Part shown: positions 19,405-54,730 of the stretch, piece after piece
How the letters are laid out: each line of letters starts with the position of its first letter
Position numbering within the stretch: the stretch's first letter is position 1
Assembly: GCF_033115175.1 (NCBI RefSeq)
Contig: NC_084831.1
Span: 13,223,138 to 13,287,137 of the forward strand
DNA: 64,000 nucleotides
DNA from: Lepus europaeus
Taxonomy: Eukaryota; Chordata; Mammalia; Lagomorpha; Leporidae
Direction: 5' to 3'
Notes under the pieces: generated by a model
Seen by the model: only the letters and a program-made list of their open reading frames with translations
Told to the model about the DNA's origin: nothing
Databases searched by the model: none
Position numbers and translations under genes: made by a program

Positions 19405-20582
19405 GCAGTGTCGTTCACCATTTGCTTTATTCAGACACTTGAGTGAACCTCTCTCCCTACAGGTAGGGGTGGTCTACTCTCTGTACATTTGTACATTTCA
19501 TTCTTCACAGTACAGATAAGCCCCATCACTCCCCACATCCACAAACAAGAGAGAACTTTTAGGGTTCCTTTCATCTGCAGCAGAGACACAGCAGCCCAGC
19601 CATCAGCAATCCCCACCCACAGTGTGCCTGCTTCCGACTCCACCCTTTCAAGCTTCAAACCTTAGACCAGTAAGATGTAAAATGTGCTTGCTTTAAGACA
19701 AATAAAATGACCCACATGTTAATTTACATCTGAAACTAAGAATAAATAGAGGGATTCTTAGAAGTTTCTCTAGTTACGACTAGACTGGTCTGTGGGTGAG
19801 ATGAGACTAGGAGACACCAGGAGAAGGACAGGGCGTCTCTCCTCTACTGAAATCTCTTCAAGGTGCAGACAATTCGCAGCTTGAAATCAGCCCGGCTCTC
19901 ACACATCTCTGGTGATGAGCACAGCCAATGCCCAACCAAGATAGGATTCTGTACCTGGCTCCGATCAACTGAAACAAAATCTGGGGCAGCTGAACCTAAC
20001 AGATGACAGCATGAAACCAGACGCTCAGTTAAAGTGAGTTTTGATCCCAAATGTGGATCCCTCAAGCCAAGGTTACTTTGGAGAGAAGCACTGAGGGACT
20101 GGACCAGTTCCCAAACCCAGCTAAGGACAGATCCTGCCTCCCCAGGGTAGAAGAGCAAATGCACCTGTGAGGTGGAGCTGTCAGAAGAGCTCTCTTCTGA
20201 CACTGAAGCAGGAGACAGAGGCAAATAAAGACCTTGTAGAGAAAACGTAAGCACAGAAGGCAAACTCAACACAGTTGCACAGAAGAGAAGAATCAGTTGG
20301 AGGTCTTATCTTCAAACACCAGAACATACACGGACGGGCAAGGCAAGAGCGGCAGCTTTTGGATTCAGGAGTAGGGCCGTTAGCTCTGAGACCCGCAGCT
20401 GAGGCTGAGTTCAGTGTCTGTTCACAGGTGTCTGCATCATGTGTGTCCCAGAATGAGCTCTGTGTGAAGGCCCAGCTTCCTCCGCACAGCACCTGACAAT
20501 CAGGACCAAACTGCAGCCGCAGCTCCTTAGCTGACCCACACTCGCCTGCAGCTTCTCCACTCTGGCACGGGACACCAGGTCT
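19405..20582 (-). other. EMC1: EMC1 3' UTR
   Basis: About 1.17 kb follows the EMC1 TGA (20585-20583) before the first AATAAA on the minus strand. It contains no SINE. Its short open frames show no coding character. The exact cleavage site is inferred as 10-25 nt past the signal, near 19,405-19,415. Confidence 0.7.
19426..19431 (-). terminator. EMC1: EMC1 poly(A) signal AATAAA
   Basis: It reads TTTATT on the plus strand and is the first canonical hexamer after the EMC1 stop codon. It is followed on the minus strand by a U-rich stretch (GTCCTTCTTTGTCTT) suitable as a downstream element. Confidence 0.75.
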
Positions 20583-45693
<25,111 letters not shown>

Positions 45694-46013
45694 GACAGGC
45701 CCGAGGCCCCGCCCGCCGCCGGCCCGGCATGCACCGGGTCGCAGGCTCCGCCTCCCGGGAACCATAGAGTTGAGGCCGCTCTCCAGGCCTTCGGCGGGGC
45801 GCTCAGTGGCCGGAGGACTCCGGGACGCTCCGGCCAGCCGCCCTGCAAGCACAGGCGAACCCGTGGGCGGCGGCACGGCCAGGGGAGACGGGTCGCAGAG
45901 CAGATCGGGTCAGGCACACGCGAGGGCAGCCTCCAAGGCGCCTCCCAGAGGCCCCCGCGCCGCCGGGGTCCTAGCGAGCCGCACCGCTTTCAGCCGCACG
46001 TGGCTCCAGCGCG
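45694..46013. promoter_or_regulatory. Shared head-to-head promoter of EMC1 and MRTO4
   Basis: Only 320 bp separate the divergent EMC1 and MRTO4 start codons. The interval is GC-rich with many CpGs and no TATA box. Visible elements include a GC box (45707-45715), an NRF1-like GGCATGCAC (45727-45735) and a CACGTG E-box (45997-46002) just before the MRTO4 ATG. The E-box fits MYC control of ribosome-assembly genes, but here that is inference. Both 5' UTRs must be short. Confidence 0.85.
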
Positions 46014-49000
46014 ATGCCCAAGTCCAAGCGGGACAAGAAAGGTGGGCCGAGCGGGAGGCGGGACCCAGCGGTGGGGCTTTGGGGCGGCGGGGGCCCGGAG
46101 CGCGCCCCCGGGACGTCCGTGGGGAGCTCGCCGCGCGGTGGCGTGGGGCCCGGGGCGGTGGGACCGCCGGCGGGCGCTGGAGCCCGGGCGGGGCGGGGGC
46201 GCCAGCTCTGTGGCCCAGCCGCGAGCGTCCAGGCTGGGCCGCGTCCGCCACCGCAGCCCCTCCCCGTTGTCCCTCTGTCTGCGCCCCCGCCGCCCTGGCT
46301 GCCTTTCCCGTGCTGCGGAACGGGCGTGTCCCCGCGTCTGACCCTCTGCTCGCGTTTCCTTCAGCCCCACGCACTCAGGTGCCCCCGTCCCCATTTGCCT
46401 GGGCTTTGTCGGTCCAGGGGGTGCCTCCTGAGACACCGTTCCTGGCGTCTGTCGCCCGGGAGCTCTGGCATCTTCAACAGTGCTCAAGGGTCTGAGACTT
46501 GGGCATTGGAGGATACAGCACTTAGATAGGAAGTTCTCGCTTATCACGGATCCCCCAAGCTATAAGAAGCGGGATAAACGGGGTTTGTCAGATCGTGGTG
46601 GCCCCCGTGGAATAAACGTGGTGCGAAGAGGTGGAAGTGACATCCTGTGTAGTGCGGTTCCGGGAGGGCCCCACTGACGAGCCACAGCCTGGAGCAGCCT
46701 GGGCGGTATCTGGGGGAACGGTGTTCCCTGGGGGGGAGGGGGGGGACGCGCCGTGCAGGGTCCCGAGGTAGGGAAACACCTGGCTTCCTGGAGCTTAAGC
46801 CGAGCTGCGATGGGAGGGGTCTTTACTGTCAGAGGCTGGTAGCCTGGTTGAAGGTGGGGGCAGAGCGTGAGTAAGGCTGACGCTGCGAGTGGGAGCAGCG
46901 GGCATCGTGGGAGCGAGTGGCTGCGTTTCATTTGCCCTCCTTTCTCGCGCTCGCCTCTGTCCGCTGTGCTCGCCTCTGTCCGCTGTGCCTCGTGCAGAGG
47001 GACTGCGAGTGCCGGGCAGGGGACATTGCTGGTGGTGTTGTGTGAGGTGTTTGGGGGGATTTGATTCCTGGTCGGATCTGGCACGTGGCAGCTCCTCTGG
47101 GTAGGGGACACATAACAGCTCGACTTGCCACAGCTCAGGCCGGCCGGAGCAGGCCTCTGCGCGTCCTGGCCGAGAGCAGGACGGGACCTGCTCAGCTAAG
47201 GCCGAGGCTGCCGGGGAGAGCAGGACAGCAGCCAGAGCACGCCTCACCTGGGACTGGAAGTAGAGACTTGGGGGTCAGCCCAAGGGGCTAAGGGACTCCG
47301 GAAACGCTGGGATCTAGGCCTCCAGGGACACTGGGGATCGCCTTGACTGCGAGAAGTGATGGCGGCAGAGGCCTGGCTGCCTCTCCTCAGGCCGCCTGGC
47401 CCGGCCGAGCTGCCGAAGCGGAGAAGAAGCTGGGTCTCCAGGGCGTCCGCATGTCTGATCGTCACTCCGCTTGTTTTCTTTTGTGGTAGTGTCCTTAACC
47501 AAAACTGCCAAGAAAGGCTTGGAGCTGAAGCAGAACCTGATAGAAGAGGTGAGCGCCTGTTCTTGACTCTCTGGAGCTTGCGTTGGGTGGGTTTCTAAGG
47601 GCGGACGTAGGCGCCCCTTTCCTCCTGAGCAGGCCACCCGGCAGGACTGGTGCAGTGAGGCCCTGCAGCTTTGCCGCATCTCAAGCCAGGTGGTCGCACG
47701 TGTTTTCCCACTGCGTGCTATAGGTAGACACCAGTGATGGGCTGGCCATTTCAGAGCTGGGGTAACTGACGCTTAGGTTCAGCAGGATGCCCACCATCAG
47801 AACACTCGGGGGTCACCAGGAGTGGGTGACCACACTGCTTCCGACCTGCCAGTCCTGGCTCCCGGGCTGGGTGAGCGCAGGGTCTCCTGCACCAGTTCCA
47901 TTGCTTGAGGCTGGAATTTCACCCGAGCCGCTTCCCCTGGAGAGCAAATAAGGCCTCATGATTCTCCTTAGTGGTCCCCAGAGCGAGTAGACGTTTCTGG
48001 GTTACCCTTGAACAAAGCAGAGAAGTGTTGTCCGCCATTGATCACAGATGAGTTGGGGTGGGGTGGAGCCATGGGGTCTGGGCTACTGGCTCCACTTTCG
48101 CCATACCCAGTGGTCCTGGATTCAGTAATGGAGGCAAAGGGACAACGTGGTCAGGGCGTCCAGTTCCTAGGACTTGTGCAGTTATGGGGCCCAAAGCAGA
48201 AGCTTTCCCATTTGAGACCAGAGTGGTCCCCAGCCCGTGCCGTCCCTGGGATCCGGGTAACTCCCCGACTACCCCACAGCTGCGGAAATGCGTGGACACG
48301 TACAAGTACCTGTTCCTCTTCTCCGTGGCCAACATGAGGAACAACAAGCTGAAAGACATCCGGAACGCCTGGAAGCACAGCCGGTGAGCGGGGAGGGGCC
48401 AGGCGCCTGGGTCCCACCGCGCCCCGCGACAGGACTCCTAGCCAACGCGAGGCTTGCTTTGAGCTCCACAGAGGCAGGAAGTGGTTGTTAAACTCAGGGA
48501 TGGTTGGGATGTGGCCCCTTAATGCTGAGGCTCGGGCCTTCTAGGAGCACCGTGCCAGGTTTAGAGTTGTTGTCTGCTCGGGGACACACCCAGCGCTGTC
48601 CTGGCTGGGGTCGTGCTCGTGTGGACGGCTCTGGGGTGGCTCTCTGGCTGCGCTAGCTCTGGTTCAGGCTGGCACGTGCCTCTTCCATATGCCCAGGCCA
48701 GGAGGGATCCCACGCAGAATTCACAGCGTGACCGTGGACAAGATACGGGCATTGTCGGGGGGAGATAGTGAAAGGGTCCCTGGGCAGGGCCCAGAGTGTG
48801 GTGGGCTGTGGTGTGGAGAAGTGGGACCCTCTGGCCATGCCCCCTGCTGGATGGCACCCTGGGCCTGGGTCAGCGCAGGTGCTGGAGACCTGGGCAGGTC
48901 CCTCACAGACACCTCGTTTTCTCGGTAGGATGTTCTTTGGCAAAAACAAGGTGATGATGGTGGCTTTGGGTCGGAGCCCGGCTGATGAGTACAAAGACAA

Positions 49001-51363
49001 CCTGCATCAGGTACCTCGCCAGCCCTCACGGGGGGGGGGGGGGGGGGGGGGGCAGAGCTGCCTACTGCTGCTCCCCATGTGCTCCGAGCCACGTGGCAGT
49101 CCCTGGTAGGGAGAGCAGGGCTCAGGTTCTTCGTAACCTCCACACCAAGGGAGCAGCCGCCCTTCCCCCAGCTCACGATGTCTCACACCCTGGCCACACG
49201 TCCCCGGTGGGTGCAGCCCCTCTGGTAGAGCACCGCTGGCCCGGTGCGGGCGGACTGACACGCTGTGGCTTGCAGGTCAGCAAGAAGTTGCGGGGTGAAG
49301 TCGGCCTCCTTTTCACAGACCGCACCAAGGAGGAGGTGAATGAGTAAGTGTGGGTGGGGACCAGAGAAGAGGAGGGCAGGGGAGGGGGGATCCCAGGGAG
49401 GGATGCCGCTGCCTCGGAATTGGCCCCTGGAAGCGTTCTCACAGGTGGGTGGGCTGTGACCAGGCCCTTCTCTGCCCTCTGCACGGAGTTGCCGGCTGGC
49501 AGCTGGCCAGTGCGGGGGAGGGGGCCCACGGGGGACCTCCCCTCCCACTACTTTCCTCTTCCCTAAGGTGGTTCACAAAGTATGCAGAAATGGACTATGC
49601 GCGAGCTGGGAACAAAGCCACTTTCACCGTGAGCCTGGACCCAGGGCCGCTGGAGCAGTTCCCCCATTCCATGGAGCCACAGCTGAGGCAGCTGGGCCTG
49701 CCCACTGCTCTCAAGAGAGGTATGGCTGTCCCCACAGCTCATGGCCACTGCTAAGGACACAGGGTTCGAGCACCTCCATTCTGGCTCAGCGAAGTATTTT
49801 TTGCTGCTGCTGCCGTTTTGATTCATTTATTTGAAAGGCAGAGTGACAGGTTTTCCACCTGCTGGGTCACTCCCCAGATGGCCCCAGCTGGGCCGGACTG
49901 AAGCCGGGCGCGTAGAGCTCCATCTGGGTCTCCCATGAGGGTGCGGGGGGCCAAAGCGCTTGATTAGCAGAAGCAGCACTCTGATACGGGATGGGGTCCC
50001 CAGCAGCAGCTCACCCACCCTCAGCGAGGGATTTCTGTAAGCCCCTGTCCTGTTCTGTGACAGTGAGTGAAGACTGCCCACTCACAGCTGGGCTGAAAGT
50101 GGATGGAGGCCGGCGCCGCGGCTCACTAGGCTAATCCTCCGCCTTGCAGCGCTGGCACACCGGGTTCTAGTCCCGGTCGGGGCGCTGGATTCTGTCCCGG
50201 TTGCCCCACTTCCAGGCCAGCCTTCTGCTGTGGCCAGGGAGTGCAGTGGAGGACGGCCCAAGTGCTTGGGCCCTGCACCCCATGGGAGACCAGGAGAAGC
50301 GCCAGCCGTGGCGGCCATTGGAGGGTGAACCAACGGCAAAGGAAGACCTTTCTCTCTGTCTCTCTCACTGTCCACTCTGCCTGTCCAAAAAAAAAAAAAA
50401 AAAAAGTGGATGGAACTTGCAGCCAGGACATACATGGGAGGGACTGCAGGGGGCAGCCGCTGCCTCGTGTGTGTTGGAGCTGGGAAGACGGAGGAGCTTG
50501 CCTGATTCCTGCCAACTCTGCGCAGTGAGCAGCAAGGCTGTGTGGGCCATCGGGCCAGGAGTAACTCAGGGGCCAGCGTTGTGGCACAGCTTTTTAAGTC
50601 ACCACTGGCGACACTGACAAGCTATATTGGAGTGCCAGTTCAAGTCCCAGAAACTCTGCTTCCAGTCCAGCTTCCTGCGAATAAAGCAGCAGATGCTGGC
50701 CAAAGTGCCTGGTTCCCTGCCACCCGTGTGGGAGACCAGGGTGGAGCTCCAGGCTCCTGGCTTCAGCCTGGCTCAAAGCTGGCTGTTCCAGGCATCTGGA
50801 AAGTGAACCAGTGAATGGAAGATCTCTCTCCCTCTCTCTCCCTCTCTCCCTCTCTCCCTCTCTCCCTCTCTCCCTCTCTCCCTCTCTCCCTCTCTCTCTC
50901 TCTCTCTCCCACCCCCCCCTCTCCCTCTCTCTCTCCCTCCCTCCCTCCCTCCCTCCCTCCCTCTTCCCCACAAATAAAGTACTAACTCTTTAGCAGTAAC
51001 TCGGGGCCACCTCCACAGGTGTGGTGACCCTGCTGTCTGACTATGAGGTGTGCAAGGAGGGCGACGTGCTGACACCGGAGCAGGCCCGGGTCCTGGTGAG
51101 TCTGTCTGCCGGGCTATGCTGGGAACGTCCCTCTTGCCTGCCGCGGGCATCCCCCCACACAGCGGATCTGCGCTCCCGTCTCCCCAACTCCCGGCTTGCC
51201 GTGTCTCTTACAGAAGCTTTTTGGGTATGAGATGGCTGAGTTCAAGGTGACCATCACATACATGTGGGATGCGCAGTCTGGAAGGTTCCAGCAGATGGGA
51301 GACGACTTGCCAGAGAGCATGTCCGAGTCGGCGACAGAGTCGGAGGAAGAGGAGAATGACTGA
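46014..51363 (+). CDS. MRTO4: MRTO4, mRNA turnover protein 4 homolog / 60S assembly factor (8 exons)
   Basis: MRTO4 (yeast Mrt4) is a nucleolar paralogue of ribosomal stalk protein uL10/P0. It holds the P0 site on pre-60S particles until it is released. Exons: 46014-46041, 47490-47548, 48280-48383, 48929-49010, 49276-49343, 49568-49719, 51019-51095, 51214-51363. All have GT/AG borders and consistent phase; the total is 720 nt, 239 residues, equal to human as I recall it. The start MPKSKRDKK is basic. The uL10-like domain fills most of the protein and includes [27 protein letters not shown] and [10 protein letters not shown]. The C terminus is an acidic tail ([12 protein letters not shown]) and lacks the P0 C-terminal stalk motif, as expected. 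No disabling change is present. Confidence 0.97.
49030..49052 (+). repeat. Run of 23 G in MRTO4 intron 4
   Basis: An uninterrupted G homopolymer starts 20 bp after the exon 4 donor (GTACC at 49011). Such runs are rare and length-unstable; G runs near donors can act in splicing. Confidence 0.95.
49815..50010 (-). mobile_element. C-repeat SINE, truncated (MRTO4 intron 6)
   Basis: Reverse-oriented: TTTGATTCATTTATTTGAAA to GATACGGGATGGGG. The 5' head is missing. Confidence 0.8.
50107..50405 (+). mobile_element. Young GC-rich C-repeat SINE
   Basis: GGCCGGCGCCGCGGCTCACT to a run of A. Flanked by AAAGTGGATGGA at 50096-50107 and again after the tail. Has a small internal deletion after GGAGAAGC. 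Confidence 0.94.
50569..50990 (+). mobile_element. C-repeat SINE with expanded pyrimidine tract
   Basis: GGGGCCAGCGTTGTGGCACA head; long CTCCCT expansion; tail CCACAAATAAAGTAC. It ends only about 30 bp before the MRTO4 exon 7 acceptor. Confidence 0.9.
50821..50965. repeat. (CTCCCT)n pyrimidine tract
   Basis: A long CT-rich array of CTCCCTCTCT units, then CCCT repeats, has expanded within a SINE's pyrimidine region in MRTO4 intron 6, about 50 bp upstream of the exon 7 acceptor region. Confidence 0.9.
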
Positions 51364-51490
51364 GCCGGGACCTCTGGACGGCAGGGCTTGGCGGGACGTG
51401 TGGCTGTGCCGGGAGCAGCTGCTCACTTGGCTGTGGCTGAAGTCAAGGGAGGGCCACGGGGACTGTGCTTCTGTAAAGAATAAACCTCCA
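51364..51490 (+). other. MRTO4: MRTO4 3' UTR (ancestral part)
   Basis: A short 3' UTR of about 120 nt runs from the TGA (51361-51363) to the AATAAA at 51479. The site is immediately interrupted by a young SINE, so the present transcript end may lie either inside the SINE or beyond it. Confidence 0.8.
51479..51484 (+). terminator. MRTO4: MRTO4 poly(A) signal, copy 1
   Basis: AATAAA lies 116 nt after the stop codon, within the left copy of a 16-bp target-site duplication (51475-51490). The sequence that would ancestrally have followed it now lies past the SINE at 51847. Confidence 0.8.
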
Positions 51491-51830
51491 AGCCGGCGCC
51501 GCGGCTCACTAGGCTAATCCTCCACCTTGTGGCGCCGGCACACCGGGTTCTAGTCCCGGTCGGGGCACCGATCCTGTCCCGGTTGCCCCTCTTCCAGGCC
51601 AGCTCTCTGCTGTGGCCAGGGAGTGCAGTGGAGGATGGCCCAAGTGCTTGGGCCCTGCACCCCATGGGAGACCAGAAGAAGCACCTGGCTCCTGCCATCA
51701 GATCAGCGCGGTGCACCGGCTGCAGCGCGCCTACCGCAGCGGCCATTGGAGGGTGAACCAACGGCAAAAGGAAGACCTTTCTCTCTCTCTCTCTCACTGT
51801 CCACTCTGCCTGTCAAAAAAAAAAAAAAAA
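51491..51830 (+). mobile_element. Young GC-rich C-repeat SINE at the MRTO4 poly(A) site
   Basis: AGCCGGCGCCGCGGCTCACT to an A run. Flanked by the perfect 16-bp duplication AAAGAATAAACCTCCA (51475-51490, 51831-51846). Confidence 0.96.
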
Positions 51831-51834
51831 AAAG

Positions 51835-51840
51835 AATAAA
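51835..51840 (+). terminator. MRTO4: MRTO4 poly(A) signal, copy 2 (duplicated by SINE insertion)
   Basis: AATAAA lies within the right copy of the same target-site duplication (51831-51846). It keeps the original downstream flank (CCCGCAGGCGCTCCCTGTGG), so it may be the better signal despite being 356 nt further on. Confidence 0.7.
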
Positions 51841-51846
51841 CCTCCA

Positions 51847-53258
51847 CCCGCAGGCGCTCCCTGTGGACGAGAGACATTTCCCAGGAGAGGCCTTTGGATT
51901 TGTGGGGGTCTGCGTTTGCAGCACCGCCCCTGCAGGGCCACATAGCAGTGCAGCTCTGCCACTGTAGGGACAGCCAAGGGCGACCCCAGAGCTGGGCCAT
52001 CTCCTGGCCTCCCACCCTGCAGGCCCTTTGCTTGAAACAAGGATTCGCTGAGAAAAATGAGTCCCTGGCTGCCCTTCCCATCCCTCCACCTGCGTCCCCT
52101 CCCCCAGCAGGACTGACAGCAGCGAGGATGAAGCCACCGCTGGGGTCCGGGCGAGTGTTGAAGTGGCCCCCTGCCCTGGGAGTGTCGCTCTGCGTGACTG
52201 ACGGGGGATCTCGCCCCTGTTGCCTGTCTGTAGGTATCCGGCCAAAGCGCTGAATGAGGACCTCCACGTCCGCGTGCACAGCGCTCTCTTCCATCAACAC
52301 AGGCGTGTGAGGGCCACGCCCAGCCCCACTGTGGAGACCCTTGTGGGGGCAGAGTGCCTCCTCCTGCCTCTGCCCTTGCTCCAAGGCCTGCCCGCCCCCC
52401 GGGCCTGCGCCGCAGCCTGCCCAGTGCCACTTTGTTCAGCAGGAGGGGCTGGGTAGGGCTCAGGCCCGGCCACCTCACTGCGAAGGCAGCTGGGAGCATT
52501 GCAGGGATGTGGGAGATAACCAGGATGCGGGAGAGGACGCGCTGGGTCAGCTCCAGGCCAAAAGCAATCAGGGTGAGAAGGAAAGAGATGGCCGGCAGGG
52601 CCCTCTGCGCCCTCAAGTCTGGCCTGGGCCTAGCGGAAGTAGTTGAGGCGCTCTGGGCAGCCAGGTGCCAGGCGTGAGCAAAGGCCTCCGTGAGGGGTGG
52701 TTCGGGACACACCCCAGCCCCACCCCTGCTAAGATGCAGACTGAAGCCCCGCCCCTAGGCCATGTCAGCCGAGTAAACCTGGGGTGGTTACTTGACCCTC
52801 GGCTTCTACTCCCTTTGCTTCGCTGGGCGGTTGTGGGAATCAGATGTTCTGTGAAGTGCTTTGCTCCAAGCCTGGCACGTACCATTACCAGGTGTTCGCT
52901 CAGCCATCGCCATAGAATGCCCACGCTGGAGAAGGGGTTGGGGAAACGGGGCAGCAAAGGGAGCGAAGCTTTCCCCCACTGCTCCCTGTGCTGTGTGTGC
53001 AGAGACTGTCTCCAGGGGGGGCTGCCGGGGCGGGGGGGGGCACTGGGTGCTAAATGTTTGGCGAGGTTTGCGAGTCAGACCCACGCCTGCCTCCCATGTG
53101 CGGTTGTGGGGGCTCAGTGGAGCCAGCTTCCGCTTGCTTGGTCCCCACCTGATGGAGCTGGGCCAAGGAGAGATGTCAGGAAGAAAAGGCACTTGCAGGA
53201 GTGACCACACCCTGTAACCCTTCCACTCCCACACCTCTCCGCATTTAAGGAGCAGGAG
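51847..53258. other. GC-rich unique sequence downstream of MRTO4
   Basis: Besides the AKR7 remnant I recognise no gene. Long open frames on the minus strand (up to 299 codons) are GC-driven and have no identifiable protein match or splice structure. Confidence 0.5.
52630..52722 (-). pseudogene. AKR7-family aldo-keto reductase remnant (last-exon end, frameshifted)
   Basis: The minus strand reads EPPLTEAFAHAWHLAA and then, after a one-base deletion at about 52654, continues in another frame as ERLNYFR and a TAG stop at 52632-52630. This matches the C terminus of AKR7A2/AKR7A3 (an AWHLVAH...NYFR end, from memory). I could not find upstream AKR7 exons on the minus strand between here and the right edge. 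In human, AKR7 genes (including the degenerate AKR7L) follow MRTO4 on the opposite strand, which supports the call. The segment is short, so chance similarity is not fully excluded. Confidence 0.6.
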
Positions 53259-53540
53259 TGGGGCTGGCGCTGTAGCGCAGCGGGTTAGAACCCTGGCCTG
53301 CGACCCATATGGGCACCAGTTCAAGTCCTGGCTGCCCCACTTCCCAACCCAGCTCTGCTGTGGCCTGGGAAAGCAGAAGATGGCCCAAGTGCTTGGGCCC
53401 CTGCACCCATAGTAGGAGACCCAGAAGAGGCTCCTGGCTTCAGCTTAGCTCATCTCTGGCTGTTGTGTTCATTTGGGGAGGAACCAGCAGATGGAAGACT
53501 TGTCTCTGGCTCTCTCAAATTAAAAAAGAAAAAAAAAAAA
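53259..53540 (+). mobile_element. C-repeat SINE
   Basis: TGGGGCTGGCGCTGTAGCGC head; tail TCTCTCAAATTAAAAAAG. Confidence 0.9.
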
Positions 53541-54258
53541 GCAGAGCGTCCAGCTGCAAGTGGCGGTCTGTCCACCAGAGGGCGGCCGAGGTCATGCTGC
53601 CAGAGTCTGCCATAATTGATGTGCTAGGCCTTCAGAGCAGTGGCCTTGTAGTGGTCCTCTTTCCAGCAGGTGGGGAGGTGGCTCAGGGGTCCGTCCAGGA
53701 GAGCCACCCGCGCTGCAGTCCCAGAAGCACGGAAGGGTCAGCCTGGTGTCAAGAGCGCAGCTCAAGGGTCAGCCCGGTGTCAAGAGCACAGCTCTCTGAG
53801 CCCCCTCATCTTGGTGTTTTAGTCTGGGCGGGGCAGAGGGGATGCAGTCGGCAAGAATCTTCACATTTAACCCGCTCCACCAAAAGTCAGCCGCCCCGGC
53901 CCTACACCCTGTGAGCCCTGGCGAAGGACCTGTGATGAGCCCCAGCTCCACTCCAGGCTCTGACCGTGGCTGTGCCACCTCCTTCCCCTGCTCGGCGAGG
54001 AAAGCCCGCCTGCGAGCCTCACCTCCTGAACGTAGGCGGGAAGGAGCCAAGGACCCTGGTCGTGCTTTCTACACTGAGCAGAGCCGGCGGCGGCAAACCG
54101 CGAGTCCTTGGTTCTCCAGCACTGAGGCCTGGGCCCTGGCAGGCTAACGGGCAACTCGAGAGCCACTGTTCAGACAGTGGTCCTCAAAGCTGGCCTCGGA
54201 AGACGGTGGCGGGCGGGGGCAGGACACGGGGAGGTCCCCAATAAGGAGTTGTTTTCTT
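53541..54258. other. Intergenic unique sequence
   Basis: Contains the 31-bp duplication at 53732; no gene recognised. Confidence 0.5.
53732..53793. repeat. Two-unit 31-bp tandem duplication
   Basis: AAGGGTCAGCCTGGTGTCAA and its near-copy with CCCGG follow each other, each ending AGAGC(G/A)CAGCTC. Intergenic, downstream of the AKR7 remnant. Confidence 0.85.
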
Positions 54259-54271
54259 TTTTGTGTTTATC

Positions 54272-54570
54272 TCAGGCCAGCATTGTGTTACAGTGAGTTA
54301 AAACACCGCCTGCAATGCCAGTATCCCCTATAAACACTAGTTCAAGTCCCAGCTGCTCCACTTCTGATCCAGCTCCCTTGCTAATGGACCTGGGAAAGCA
54401 GCAGGGCATGGCTGAGTGCCTGGGCCCCTGCACCCACGTGGGAGACCTGGGTGGAGTTCCTGGCTCACGACTTTTGCCTGGCCCAGCCCTGGCGGTTATC
54501 ACCATTTGGAGAATGAAGCAACAAATGATAGATCTCCCTCTCTGTCACTCTTTCAAATAAAATTTTTTTA
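54272..54570 (+). mobile_element. C-repeat SINE
   Basis: CAGGCCAGCATTGTGTTACA head; tail TTTCAAATAAAATTTTTTTA. Confidence 0.9.
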
Positions 54571-54730
54571 AAAATTTATGTATGTGTTTGAAAGGCAGAG
54601 AGAGGAGCGATCTCCCATCTGCCGGTTCATTCCCCAAATGCCTGCAGCAGCTAGGGCTAGGCCAGGGCAAAGCCAGGAACTCGCATCTGGGTCTGCCACG
54701 TGGGCCGTCATCTGCCCCCTCCCAGGGGGT
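54571..54730 (-). mobile_element. C-repeat SINE, 5'-truncated
   Basis: Reverse-oriented: AAATTTATGTATGTGTTTGA to TGCCCCCTCCCAGGG. Confidence 0.82.

Noticed and set aside
51813-52712. 299-codon minus-strand open frame
   Set aside because: It begins in the AKR7 remnant out of its final frame and runs through unrelated GC-rich DNA into a SINE tail; no recognisable domain beyond the first ~16 codons.
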